Shown here one piece after another: positions 9,173 to 16,803 of a stretch of 64,000 nucleotides of DNA. The notes under the pieces are model-generated. The model searched no databases, was not told where the DNA came from, and was given only the letters and a program-made list of their open reading frames with translations. The position numbers and the translations under genes are program-made. The DNA lies in assembly GCA_963668325.1 (NCBI GenBank), contig OY764222.1, positions 1,984,001 through 2,048,000 of the forward strand. Direction: 5' to 3'. The stretch comes from MPNP01 sp963668325. GTDB taxonomy: Bacteria; Pseudomonadota; Alphaproteobacteria; Rhodobacterales; Rhodobacteraceae. Each line of letters begins with the position of its first letter. The stretch's first letter is position 1.

Positions 9173-9619
9173 ATGGTGCCTAATTTACCATCCTCAGTTC
9201 TTTTTTGTTGTGACCAAAACTCAATCAGATCTCCTATGGCTGAAGGAATTATGAAGAAACTCTTTGGAACAAGGATTTACGTTCAATCAGCTGGAGTTAT
9301 TGATGATCAGGAAATTGATGGATTTGCCATTGCAGTTTGCCAGGAAATAGGTGTGGAACTTAGCAATCACCGGTCCCGTTCCATGGAACAAATGGAAGAT
9401 TGGGGAGATGATATGGCAAGTTTTGAACTTGTTATCGCTTTAACCCCGGCGGCTCAAAGGCTAGCTTTGGAACGAACACGTTATATTTCCCTTGAGGTAG
9501 AATATTGGCCTACCTTGGATCCCTCCGGAATGGGGGGAAAAAGAAATCAGAAGCTTGAATATTACCGCCAGACCAGAGATCAGATCTACAACCAAATAGA
9601 GCGGAGATTTTCAACCTGA
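9173..9619 (+). CDS. Low-molecular-weight phosphotyrosine phosphatase / ArsC-like protein
   Basis: A 148-residue protein of the low-molecular-weight PTPase fold. The P-loop CX5RS is present as Cys13-DQNSI-Arg19-Ser within LFCCDQNSIRSPMAEG. The general-acid Asp loop is probably WPTLDPSG near residue 115. ATG 9173 follows AGGGTAAGG and comes 12 bases after the UPF0262 stop. Members act as protein-tyrosine phosphatases or thiol arsenate reductases; the genomic position favours the conserved housekeeping copy. It is the last gene before the cassette that splits this cluster from infA. Confidence 0.9.
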   Translation: MVPNLPSSVLFCCDQNSIRSPMAEGIMKKLFGTRIYVQSAGVIDDQEIDGFAIAVCQEIGVELSNHRSRSMEQMEDWGDDMASFELVIALTPAAQRLALERTRYISLEVEYWPTLDPSGMGGKRNQKLEYYRQTRDQIYNQIERRFST

Positions 9620-9646
9620 ATATTCCCATTTCGAAATAATCAATCT

Positions 9647-9765
9647 GGTAGGAGTGGTGCCGGAAAAAATACTTTCATGCGAAGCAAGTTAAGACAGGCT
9701 GGATAAGACAATTACTACTTTCTGGAAACAATAGTAGAGGCTAAAGTACAAATGATTGAAGGAGA
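9647..9765 (+). repeat. Diverged direct repeat, left copy
   Basis: This intergenic stretch aligns by eye, at roughly 65% identity with small gaps, to 10768-10894. The best-kept block is CTGGAAA followed by A-T-A/T-AG-GGCTAA-GTA. The two copies are in the same orientation and bracket the DUF2188/TIR-like pair. No stable fold is obvious. Confidence 0.45.
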
Positions 9766-9865
9766 ATAAGTTCAAACATAATAGCCATGAATTTCAATTT
9801 TATTGACTGTCCAAAACTTAACGTCTATATTTGTATGCATAAGGAAAATTGTTTAGGAGGGTATA

Positions 9866-10087
9866 ATGATGCCCAGCCAACATGTTGTACCAAGAGATGG
9901 AAAATGGGCTATCCGAAGATCTGGGTCGACAAAAGTTACCAAGAAGTTTGATAGGCAGCAGGATGCAATTAGGGAAGGCCGCAAAATTGCTCGGAACCAA
10001 GGTGCCGATCTATATATCCACGGTCGTGACGGTCAAATCTGGGATATAAACTCCTATGGACAGGACCCACATCCACCCAAGGGATAA
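9866..10087 (+). CDS. DUF2188 domain protein
   Basis: A 73-residue protein that is almost all one DUF2188 domain: VVPRDGKWAIRRSGSTKVTK near the N-terminus, then QDAIREGRKIARNQGADLYI and HGRDGQIWDINSYGQDPHPP. A strong Shine-Dalgarno sequence AGGAGG (9855-9860) precedes ATG 9866; ATG 9869 is an alternative. The family is a small alpha/beta fold of unknown function. The next gene begins 3 bases after its stop, so they form a two-gene operon. Confidence 0.85.
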   Translation: MMPSQHVVPRDGKWAIRRSGSTKVTKKFDRQQDAIREGRKIARNQGADLYIHGRDGQIWDINSYGQDPHPPKG

Positions 10088-10090
10088 TTT

Positions 10091-10729
10091 TTGGCCTCAT
10101 CAGATTTTAATAGAAGTGTATTCGTCAATTGTCCATTTGATAACGAATTTAAGTCGATTCTTAAATCAATCTTGTTCTGCCTTATCCGGTTTGGGTTAAA
10201 ACCTCGGATCGCCTCGGAAAGTTTTGATTCAGGTGAGATCCGCTTGAAAAAGATTATAGAACTAATAATCAATTCAAAATACTCAATCCATGATTTAAGC
10301 CGGTGTCAATCCTCTGGACCCGATGAGTTCTACCGGATGAACATGCCATTTGAACTCGGGCTAGATTATGGATGTAAGGAATTTGGGGGTAGTCCTTTTG
10401 ATCAAAAAAGAATTTTGGTGCTTGAGGAAGAGAAACATCGATACCAGAAAGCATTATCCGACATGGCCGGACATGATATTAAAGCACATGAAGGTGACTA
10501 TAACATTGCAGTTAGCACGGTTCGTAACTGGATTTGGGGTTTGGGTGGATTTGAACAGATCGGGGCAGATAAGGTAATTGCCGATTATGAAGATTTTCTT
10601 AAATGGAACGCTAGAGAATTACAAAAACGTGGGTTCTCCCTGGAAGATATTGCTGACCTTGAGACCAACGAGTTACTTCATATGATGGACCGATGGATGT
10701 CCCAAAATTACAAACTTTCAGAGATATAA
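10091..10729 (+). CDS. TIR-like/nucleoside-deoxyribosyltransferase-like protein, possible defence effector
   Basis: A 212-residue protein starting at TTG 10091. It opens with a beta strand and loop (RSVFVNCPFDNEFKSILKSI), then ESFDSGEIRLKKIIELIINS, YSIHDLSR and RMNMPFELGLDYG. This order of strand, conserved Asp/Ser loop and a Glu in an FELG helix (Glu88) resembles TIR-like and nucleoside 2-deoxyribosyltransferase-like folds, where the Glu attacks NAD or nucleosides. I know similar uncharacterised bacterial proteins that share VFVNCPFD and NMPFELGL. Enzyme activity and a role in phage defence are inference. Confidence 0.6.
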   Translation: MASSDFNRSVFVNCPFDNEFKSILKSILFCLIRFGLKPRIASESFDSGEIRLKKIIELIINSKYSIHDLSRCQSSGPDEFYRMNMPFELGLDYGCKEFGGSPFDQKRILVLEEEKHRYQKALSDMAGHDIKAHEGDYNIAVSTVRNWIWGLGGFEQIGADKVIADYEDFLKWNARELQKRGFSLEDIADLETNELLHMMDRWMSQNYKLSEI

Positions 10730-11014
10730 TTCACCCTTTCAAAATTTAGTAATGTAATGAGATTCATTTTGGTACGGTTAGTACCTGAGAAAAGTTATTA
10801 CATCTAGAGCGGGTAATAAAGGGAGGGATGGAGCAATAATTTCCTGCTGGAAATCATTATAGGAGCTAATGTAAAACTAAGTTGATGTGAAGTATTCTAA
10901 GGCGAGTGCCCAAATGATAATCCGATTATAACTTGATTCGGGCCTGAAAATCCCTAATATTTCAAGTTCCCTTTGTGGAAGTATATTTTGATTTGATTTA
11001 CAATATGAGGTTAG
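10730..11014. other. Leader region of infA
   Basis: This 285-base gap between the cassette and infA holds the right copy of the diverged repeat (10768-10894) and presumably the infA promoter. A GAGG lies near 11007, a few bases ahead of the infA ATG. I see no open frame of note. Confidence 0.5.
10768..10894 (+). repeat. Diverged direct repeat, right copy
   Basis: This is the partner of 9647-9765, with a shared TTGGTA start, an ACAT/TCAT block, GGAT, CAAT, CTGGAAA and GCTAA-GTA in the same order. It precedes infA in the way the left copy precedes the DUF2188 gene. Confidence 0.45.
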
Positions 11015-11233
11015 ATGCCAAAGGAAGAAATGTTGGAATTTCCTGGAGTGGTTACTGAGTTATTACCAAATGCTACATTCCGGGTTGTTTTAGATAACGG
11101 GCACCAGATTATTGCCCATACCGCTGGAAAAATGAGAAAGAACCGGATTAGAGTCCTTGCCGGCGATAAGGTTCAGGTAGAGATGACTCCCTATGATCTT
11201 ACCAAAGGCAGGATCAACTACCGTTTCAAATAA
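11015..11233 (+). CDS. infA: Translation initiation factor IF-1
   Basis: A 72-residue single OB-fold protein that binds the 30S A site during initiation and stimulates IF-2 and IF-3. The characteristic sequence is seen throughout: EFPGVVTELLPNATFRVVLD, HTAGKMRKNRIRVLAGDKV and YDLTKGRINYRFK. Length and ends match the family exactly. It is normally directly behind the phosphatase gene in this cluster; here a 1.4-kb insertion separates them. Confidence 0.98.
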   Translation: MPKEEMLEFPGVVTELLPNATFRVVLDNGHQIIAHTAGKMRKNRIRVLAGDKVQVEMTPYDLTKGRINYRFK

Positions 11234-11810
11234 CAAAGGGCGGTTTATACTTGCTTCGGCCAGTCCTCGTCGTTTAGAACTGCTGGAAAGGCTGGGATTT
11301 CCCCCAGATAAGGTAAAATACCCAAATATTGATGAGGTATTTAGGCCAGGAGAATTACCAAGAAATTTCGTCCTCCGCATGGCAGATGAAAAGGCACGTA
11401 TCTTTTCACTAAAAAATAATGATGTTCTGCTTGCAGCAGATACGATTGTATCCTTGGGTCGTAGAATAATTGGCAAACCAACTTCCAAAGATAATGCCAA
11501 GGAAATTCTTGAGCTGCTTTCTGGAAGACGCCACAAGGTTATTTCTGCGATAGTCGTCAGAAAGAACAACAAGACTAGTTCCAAGGTAGTAGAAACTGTC
11601 CTCAAGATGAAAAGAATGACCTCAACAGAAATTGAGGAATATATTGCTTCTGAAGAATGGCAAGGAAAAGCTGGTGGCTATGGAATTCAGGGAAGAGCAG
11701 AACAATTTATTCCCTGGATCCGTGGGTCTTATTCCAATGTTGTAGGACTCCCCCTTTATGAAACAAAGAATCTTTTGGTTGCACATGGGTTAAGGGCAGT
11801 AAAGGGCTAA
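11193..11810 (+). CDS. maf: Maf-family nucleoside triphosphate pyrophosphatase
   Basis: Hydrolyses non-canonical or selected NTPs to NMP and pyrophosphate. Motifs are RFILASASPRRLELLERLGF, AADTIVSLGRRIIGKP (catalytic Asp) and GGYGIQGRAEQFIPWIRGSY. The first usable start is ATG 11193, inside infA (41-base overlap), giving 205 residues; the family core begins about 16 residues later, so a start near the infA stop with a rare codon cannot be excluded. It follows infA in the usual alphaproteobacterial order. Confidence 0.92.
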   Translation: MILPKAGSTTVSNNKGRFILASASPRRLELLERLGFPPDKVKYPNIDEVFRPGELPRNFVLRMADEKARIFSLKNNDVLLAADTIVSLGRRIIGKPTSKDNAKEILELLSGRRHKVISAIVVRKNNKTSSKVVETVLKMKRMTSTEIEEYIASEEWQGKAGGYGIQGRAEQFIPWIRGSYSNVVGLPLYETKNLLVAHGLRAVKG

Positions 11811-11817
11811 AACCAAT

Positions 11818-12876
11818 ATGAATGACTTTCTCTATCATGCCCAGAATAAGGAAGGTATAAAGTTATCTGCCTGGGTAAAGAGGGGAGAGCTGAAAGATTT
11901 ATATCTTTGTGATTCCAAAAATGGAGTTTTTGTTCCTGAATCTATTTTTTGGGGTAAGGTTCAAAAGGCCCTACCTGGAACAGGTGGTTACTTTATTACT
12001 CTACCGGAGAACAGGGTTGGATTTCTGAGGAACTCTCCTCCCCTTAAAGAAGGAAATATAATACTTGTTCAAACTAGCAGTTATCCACAACCAGGTAAAC
12101 AAATCCCCCTTCAATCAAAAATTGTAATTAAAGGCAAGGGGGTAATTATAACTCCCGGTACTCCTGGAATTAACATTTCCAAAGCTATTGCTGATTCAAA
12201 AAAAAGAAAGGAGTTGTATTCTCTGGTTGAAACAGTTGTTACCAGGGAAAGTTTGGAAAAAGAAAATGTTGGATTGATTTTACGGACATCCTGTCTGAGT
12301 GATGATCACCAAATTAAGGCAGAGATCGAGGAATTAATGAACTCCTACAGGAGAATATTCCTATCTGGCAAACCCAATAAACCTACTCTTGTAGCTACTG
12401 GCCCATCAATCCATGCAAGAGCTGAAAGAGACTGGCAGCCCGAAGAAAAATTCAAAATTCAGGATGTCGGGGAAGATATTGATGAATTTGGCTTATGGGA
12501 TTTGATAATCGAAAATATAGGGGATGTTGTCGTTCTGGAAAATAAGGCTAATTTGTATATCGAAAAAACCCAGGCCATGATCGTAATTGATGTGAACAGT
12601 GGTGGAATAAAATCCAAGGCATCGGCCAAGAGTATTTCCTTGCAAGCTGCAGAGGTTATTCCAAGGGAATTAAGAATTCGTGGTTTTGGGGGAAAAGTCA
12701 TCATTGACTTCCCGTCCATGAACCAATCTGACAAGAATGATGTGGAAAAATGCTTATCCTTGGCATTTAAGAAAGACAACGTTCCTACCAAATTGGCAGG
12801 TTGGACCAAGTTAGGTAACTTTGAGCTTCAAAGAAAAAGAGATCGAATACCAGTCAATGAGATATTGAAAATATGA
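11818..12876 (+). CDS. Ribonuclease E/G family protein, short form
   Basis: A 352-residue Rne/Rng-type endoribonuclease. The C-terminal half carries the DNase-I-like catalytic core: AMIVIDVNSGGIKSKA and GFGGKVIIDFPSM hold the two metal-binding Asp residues. The protein stops soon afterwards without the zinc-link or the long scaffold tail of E. coli RNase E, as in other alphaproteobacterial copies next to maf. It probably takes part in rRNA or mRNA maturation. The stop overlaps the yacG start (ATGA), so the two are coupled. Confidence 0.88.
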   Translation: MNDFLYHAQNKEGIKLSAWVKRGELKDLYLCDSKNGVFVPESIFWGKVQKALPGTGGYFITLPENRVGFLRNSPPLKEGNIILVQTSSYPQPGKQIPLQSKIVIKGKGVIITPGTPGINISKAIADSKKRKELYSLVETVVTRESLEKENVGLILRTSCLSDDHQIKAEIEELMNSYRRIFLSGKPNKPTLVATGPSIHARAERDWQPEEKFKIQDVGEDIDEFGLWDLIIENIGDVVVLENKANLYIEKTQAMIVIDVNSGGIKSKASAKSISLQAAEVIPRELRIRGFGGKVIIDFPSMNQSDKNDVEKCLSLAFKKDNVPTKLAGWTKLGNFELQRKRDRIPVNEILKI

Positions 12877-13049
12877 ACTGTCCCATTTGTCAGAAAAAAT
12901 CCTTGTCAGACTACCAACCGTTTTGTTCCAAGAGATGTGCAGATATTGATCTTGGTAATTGGCTGGATGGAAAATATGTTTTATCAGGTGATAAAGACTT
13001 GGAAAGTGAGAATGAAGCAATAAATGTACCCCCACTTTCAGATAGATAA
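12873..13049 (+). CDS. yacG: DNA gyrase inhibitor YacG, zinc-binding
   Basis: A 58-residue protein starting at ATG 12873, overlapping the RNase stop by 4 bases. The four zinc-ligand Cys are present: CPIC at residues 3-6 and CSKRC at 18-22, followed by the diagnostic ADIDLGNWLDGKY. The family binds GyrB and inhibits gyrase in E. coli. The tail is acidic and variable. It ends the conserved cluster; tRNA-Phe follows 65 bases later, as in related genomes. Confidence 0.93.
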   Translation: MNCPICQKKSLSDYQPFCSKRCADIDLGNWLDGKYVLSGDKDLESENEAINVPPLSDR

Positions 13050-13114
13050 CCAAATTTTGGTTACTCTATGGACAACACCAAGTAATTAGTTTACAAGGTT
13101 AGTTTTTGTAGGAT

Positions 13115-13189
13115 GCCTAGGTAGCTCAGGGGTAGAGCAGTGGACTGAAAATCCTCGTGTCGGTGGTTCGATTCCGCCCCTAGGCACCA
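13115..13189 (+). tRNA. tRNA-Phe (GAA anticodon)
   Basis: The acceptor stem GCCTAGG pairs with CCTAGGC, then A and an encoded CCA. The D arm is GCTCAGGGGTAGAGC. The anticodon loop CTGAAAA gives GAA, and the T arm contains GGTTCGATTCC. All stems are intact. Confidence 0.97.
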
Positions 13190-13226
13190 TCCTTTATTCC
13201 CTATAATTACCTGATTGTATCCCAGC

Positions 13227-14420
13227 ATGGTTGATTTCAAGAGAACCAAAGATTTTTTCTATATTCCGGAGAACTTAACCTATCTCTGTGGGAATTCCCT
13301 TGGACCGCTACCAAAGGAGTTGCCCGTAAACATTGCTTCCCAAATAGCCGATGAATGGGGAGAAATGTTAATTGGTGGATGGAACAGTGCAGGTTGGATG
13401 GAATTGTCTATCCAAATTGGCAATAAGTTAGGTGGACTCATAGGAGCTCCTGCTGGATCTACAATATTGGGAGATACGCTCTCCATAAAAGTTTTTCAGG
13501 CCCTGGGTGCCGCATTGAAGTTAAATCCCAAGCGAAAAGTAATTTTGACGGATTCGGGTAACTTCCCTTCGGATATCTACGTTGCTCAAGGGTTGGCTTC
13601 CTTTATGAGCCAAGGTTATGAGGTAAAAATTGTCAATCACCAGGATTTAGCCAATGAGTTGAACGATAAGATTGCAGTAATGCTGCTTACCGAGGTAGAT
13701 TATAAAACAGGTGCTCGCCATGATATGGCCAAATTAACCGAACAAGCAAAGGCCAAGGGCATCTTGACCATTTGGGACTTGGCCCATTCTGTTGGTGCTT
13801 TCCCAGTAAACATACAAAGGTCCGGCGCCGATTTTGCCATAGGTTGTACCTATAAATACTTAAATGGGGGTCCAGGGGCTCCTGCATTTATCTATGTTGA
13901 CCCAAACCTGGTTTCTCAAATTCAATCACCAATTACGGGATGGTTAGGTCATGCACAACCTTTTCAATTTTCACTTGACTATGATCCTGCTCCTACAATC
14001 AATAGATTAATGGTAGGTACACCCCCAGTAATCGGGCTTATGGCACTGAATTTTGCCCTTGGAATTTGGGACGGAATTGCCGTTGAAGAAGTCCACACCA
14101 AGTCCATGGAATTGTCAGAGAAATTTATTGAGGGTGTCAGATCCAATTGCCCAGAAATAACTGTGATATCTCCAGAGAATCCTATGGGTAGAGGCAGTCA
14201 TGTTGCTTTGGAGCATCCTGAAGGATATTCGATTGTCAGGTTTTTGATTGAAAATTCCGTCATTTGTGATTTTCGTGAACCCAGCCATTTAAGGTTTGGG
14301 ATAGCTCCACTTTATAACAATGCTCAGGATATACACCGAGCAGTGGAGGTCCTGACTATGGCCCTTGAATATCAACCGTGGAAATATGATCGCTATCAAA
14401 CAAGGAAATTTGTAACCTGA
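13227..14420 (+). CDS. kynU: Kynureninase
   Basis: A PLP enzyme that cleaves kynurenine or 3-hydroxykynurenine to anthranilate (or 3-hydroxyanthranilate) and alanine in tryptophan breakdown. YLCGNSLGPLPK at the N-terminus and the PLP-Lys motif CTYKYLNGGPGAPAF are diagnostic; FREPSHLRFGIAPLYN marks the C-terminal substrate loop. I choose ATG 13227 (MVDFKRTKDFF, 397 residues) over TTG 13215. It stands alone, between tRNA-Phe and a convergent pseudouridine synthase gene; no other kynurenine-pathway gene is in view. Confidence 0.95.
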   Translation: MVDFKRTKDFFYIPENLTYLCGNSLGPLPKELPVNIASQIADEWGEMLIGGWNSAGWMELSIQIGNKLGGLIGAPAGSTILGDTLSIKVFQALGAALKLNPKRKVILTDSGNFPSDIYVAQGLASFMSQGYEVKIVNHQDLANELNDKIAVMLLTEVDYKTGARHDMAKLTEQAKAKGILTIWDLAHSVGAFPVNIQRSGADFAIGCTYKYLNGGPGAPAFIYVDPNLVSQIQSPITGWLGHAQPFQFSLDYDPAPTINRLMVGTPPVIGLMALNFALGIWDGIAVEEVHTKSMELSEKFIEGVRSNCPEITVISPENPMGRGSHVALEHPEGYSIVRFLIENSVICDFREPSHLRFGIAPLYNNAQDIHRAVEVLTMALEYQPWKYDRYQTRKFVT

Positions 14421-14453
14421 AGAAAGAAGGGTTGTCCCTAACCCAAAGCATAG

Positions 14454-15266
14454 TCACCTTTTTCTTCTACGATTGTTCGGTTTAGCCCTTGGTTTATGTG
14501 GCAATTTGGGTTTACGAGGTTTCTCCTGAGATATGAAAGGGAGGTCAGATTCCTTAAACCCCATTTGTAGCAATTCTCCAATAAATGACTTGAAGTTGAT
14601 TTCCTGAACTTCGTTTTTCCCGAGGGTGGACAAACTTAAGGGGCCATAGGAAATACGAATCAAACGATTTACCTCCAAACCAACATAATTCAGGGCTCGT
14701 CGAACTTCCCTGTTTTTCCCTTCCTTTAGAGTGATTGTTAACCAGGAATTTGATTTACTTACCGTGTCAATGGATATGGCCATTGGCATAAATTTATCTT
14801 TGCCAACAGTAATTCCCTTGGAGAGAGGTGCCAATCTATTCTCAGTGGGTTTGCCTCGAACTCTAACACGATAGGTTCTATCAAAGCTGTTAGCAGGTAA
14901 CTCAAGGAACCTCTTCAAGTCGCCATTATTCGTAAGGAGTAGCAACCCTTCGGAATTAATATCTAGCCTGCCAACAGAGATTACCTTGGGTAAATTGGCT
15001 GGTAGGTTGGCAAATACTGTCGGACGGTCCTTATCATCCTTGGTTGAGGTTATCACTCCATTGGGTTTATAATATTTCCAAATTCTGGCTTTCTGAATTT
15101 TGGGTACCGGTTTGTCATCAAATAATACCCGATCTCCAGTGGAAATTTGTTGGGCGAGGTTTGTGACTACTATGCCATTAGCCTTGACCCGTCCCTCCAT
15201 GATCAGTTTTTCGCTTTCTCGACGGGATGCTATGCCCGCTCCTGCCAAGTATTTGGCAATCCGCAT
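14454..15266 (-). CDS. rluB: 23S rRNA pseudouridine synthase, RluB/RsuA family
   Basis: A 270-residue enzyme with an N-terminal S4 RNA-binding domain (MRIAKYLAGAGIASRRESEK) and a catalytic domain containing VGRLDINSEGLLLLTNNG, which holds the catalytic Asp, and EGKNREVRRALNYVGLEV. The C-terminus is a basic tail (RKPKLPHKPRAKPNNRRRKR) probably contacting rRNA. The frame is open upstream, but ATG 15266 matches the family start. It is divergent from tadA, with 77 bases between the starts, a common arrangement in Alphaproteobacteria. Confidence 0.92.
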   Translation of the reverse strand: MRIAKYLAGAGIASRRESEKLIMEGRVKANGIVVTNLAQQISTGDRVLFDDKPVPKIQKARIWKYYKPNGVITSTKDDKDRPTVFANLPANLPKVISVGRLDINSEGLLLLTNNGDLKRFLELPANSFDRTYRVRVRGKPTENRLAPLSKGITVGKDKFMPMAISIDTVSKSNSWLTITLKEGKNREVRRALNYVGLEVNRLIRISYGPLSLSTLGKNEVQEINFKSFIGELLQMGFKESDLPFISQEKPRKPKLPHKPRAKPNNRRRKR

Positions 15267-15343
15267 TTGAATTTTTCCTTTTAACTGGAGAAAAGTATAT
15301 TCCGCTACTATTTCAATATCAGTATCAATCAGGAGATTTGCAA

Positions 15344-15790
15344 TTGTTTCAATCCTACATGAACAATGCCTTGGAAACTGCCAAAACAGGTTTGACCAAA
15401 GGTGAGATTCCTGTGGGGGCAGTAATTGTATCTTCTGAAGGGAAGGTAATAGTCTCAAAATATAACATGGTTAGAAAATTGAATGATCCAACTGCCCATG
15501 CCGAAATACTGGCAATCCGGCAGGCAAGTGATATTTTAGGTACTGACAAACTGGTTGGGTGTTCGATCTATGTTACTCTTGAACCCTGTTCAATGTGTGC
15601 AAGTGCAATCTCACTTGCTAGGATTTCAAAGTTATATTTTGGTGCCTATGACAAGAAAACAGGTGGTGTGGAACATGGGGCAAGAATATTTTCCTGGCCC
15701 CAAACTCATCACAAACCAGAAATATACGGTGGGTTGATGGCCACCGAATGTGGAGAAATATTAAAAACTTTCTTTAACGACAGAAGGTAA
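15344..15790 (+). CDS. tadA: tRNA-specific adenosine deaminase TadA
   Basis: Converts A34 to inosine in tRNA-Arg(ACG) and is usually essential. The zinc deaminase motifs are HAEILAIRQA (zinc His and proton-shuttle Glu) and EPCSMCASAI (PCxxC). I choose TTG 15344 because AGGAG lies 8 bases upstream and the resulting MFQSYMNNALETAKTG gives 148 residues, the family norm; ATG 15359 would cut the first helix. Confidence 0.95.
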   Translation: MFQSYMNNALETAKTGLTKGEIPVGAVIVSSEGKVIVSKYNMVRKLNDPTAHAEILAIRQASDILGTDKLVGCSIYVTLEPCSMCASAISLARISKLYFGAYDKKTGGVEHGARIFSWPQTHHKPEIYGGLMATECGEILKTFFNDRR

Positions 15791-15829
15791 AATGGATCCT
15801 GAAGAGAGAAAGGGGCCAGAAAGAGCAAA

Positions 15830-16507
15830 ATGGACAGCTTAAATACTTATGTGGATGGTTATTGTGAACGGGTTGCACCAGGTTTATTTGATGAGCCCTT
15901 AAATGCAGTTACCAATCTGGCCTTTATTATCGCTGCTTTACTGGTATGGAATTATATAAAGGGCAAGAACCCACCCCCAATATCGATTACCCTTACTGTC
16001 TTATTAGGCCTGATAGGGGTAGGGTCGGGATTATTTCATACTTTTGCGACGGTGTGGGGAGCGATTGCTGATGTTCTCTTTATCGCGATTTTTGTCGTAA
16101 TATATATTTACGGTGCGAATAAATATTTTCTCTACCTGAAGACAGTTTATTCGTTACTGTTAACTGTTGGAGTCTTTTTTCTCCTTTTCCCATTAGGAAT
16201 TGCAATTGAGTTCCTTTTTCCCTTTATAGGTGGGTCATCAACTTATGCCAGTATTGCTTCGATAATTTTTATTTATGGTTTCTGGCTGCTTAAATCGCAC
16301 AAAGATGTCGGCGTAAAGTTGTTAATCGGTGCTGTAATCCTATCTATCTCAATTGGGTTCAGAATTATTGATCTGCCTTATTGTGAGATTAATCCAATAG
16401 GTACACATTGGTTATGGCATGTTTTGAATGCTTTGATGCTGTCGTGGATGATCCTGACTATCAATAATAAGATACTTCTTGACGAAAAAGAAAACAAATT
16501 GGGCTAA
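15830..16507 (+). CDS. Ceramidase-like (CREST superfamily) membrane hydrolase
   Basis: A 225-residue protein with about seven membrane segments. Near the N-terminus it has YCERVAPGLFDEPLNAVTNL, typical of bacterial alkaline-ceramidase-like proteins. The CREST metal and catalytic residues are visible: Ser and His in GVGSGLFHTFAT, Asp in AIADVLF, and the late HxxxH in GTHWLWHVLNALMLSW. It probably cleaves a lipid amide or ester in the inner membrane; the actual substrate is unknown. It lies between tadA and gatC with short gaps. Confidence 0.85.
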   Translation: MDSLNTYVDGYCERVAPGLFDEPLNAVTNLAFIIAALLVWNYIKGKNPPPISITLTVLLGLIGVGSGLFHTFATVWGAIADVLFIAIFVVIYIYGANKYFLYLKTVYSLLLTVGVFFLLFPLGIAIEFLFPFIGGSSTYASIASIIFIYGFWLLKSHKDVGVKLLIGAVILSISIGFRIIDLPYCEINPIGTHWLWHVLNALMLSWMILTINNKILLDEKENKLG

Positions 16508-16515
16508 TATAAGTT

Positions 16516-16803
16516 ATGGGACTAAGTTTGGATGAGGCTAGGAAGGTAGCCCATCTTGCTCGAATTCATGTTGAAGAAAGCGAACTTCCGGGAATAGCAA
16601 GAGAACTTTCCATCATTTTGGAATTTATGGAGCAACTGAATGAAGTTGACATTGATGGCATCGAACCGATGACATCAGTTACTCCCATGAAACTTAAACT
16701 CAGGCATGATATTGTTTCAACAGGTGGAGACAAGGACCTCGTTTTATCGAATGCACCCTTGCCGGAGCAAGGATTTTTTTCTGTCCCCAAGGTGGTCGAG
16801 TAA
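16516..16803 (+). CDS. gatC: Aspartyl/glutamyl-tRNA amidotransferase subunit C
   Basis: The small subunit (95 residues) of the GatCAB complex that converts Glu-tRNA-Gln or Asp-tRNA-Asn to the amidated form. It starts LSLDEARKVAHLARIHVEES and contains the belt region ILEFMEQLNEVDIDGIEPMT. Its stop is immediately followed by the gatA ATG (TAAATG), so translation is coupled. gatB is not in this window. Confidence 0.96.
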   Translation: MGLSLDEARKVAHLARIHVEESELPGIARELSIILEFMEQLNEVDIDGIEPMTSVTPMKLKLRHDIVSTGGDKDLVLSNAPLPEQGFFSVPKVVE

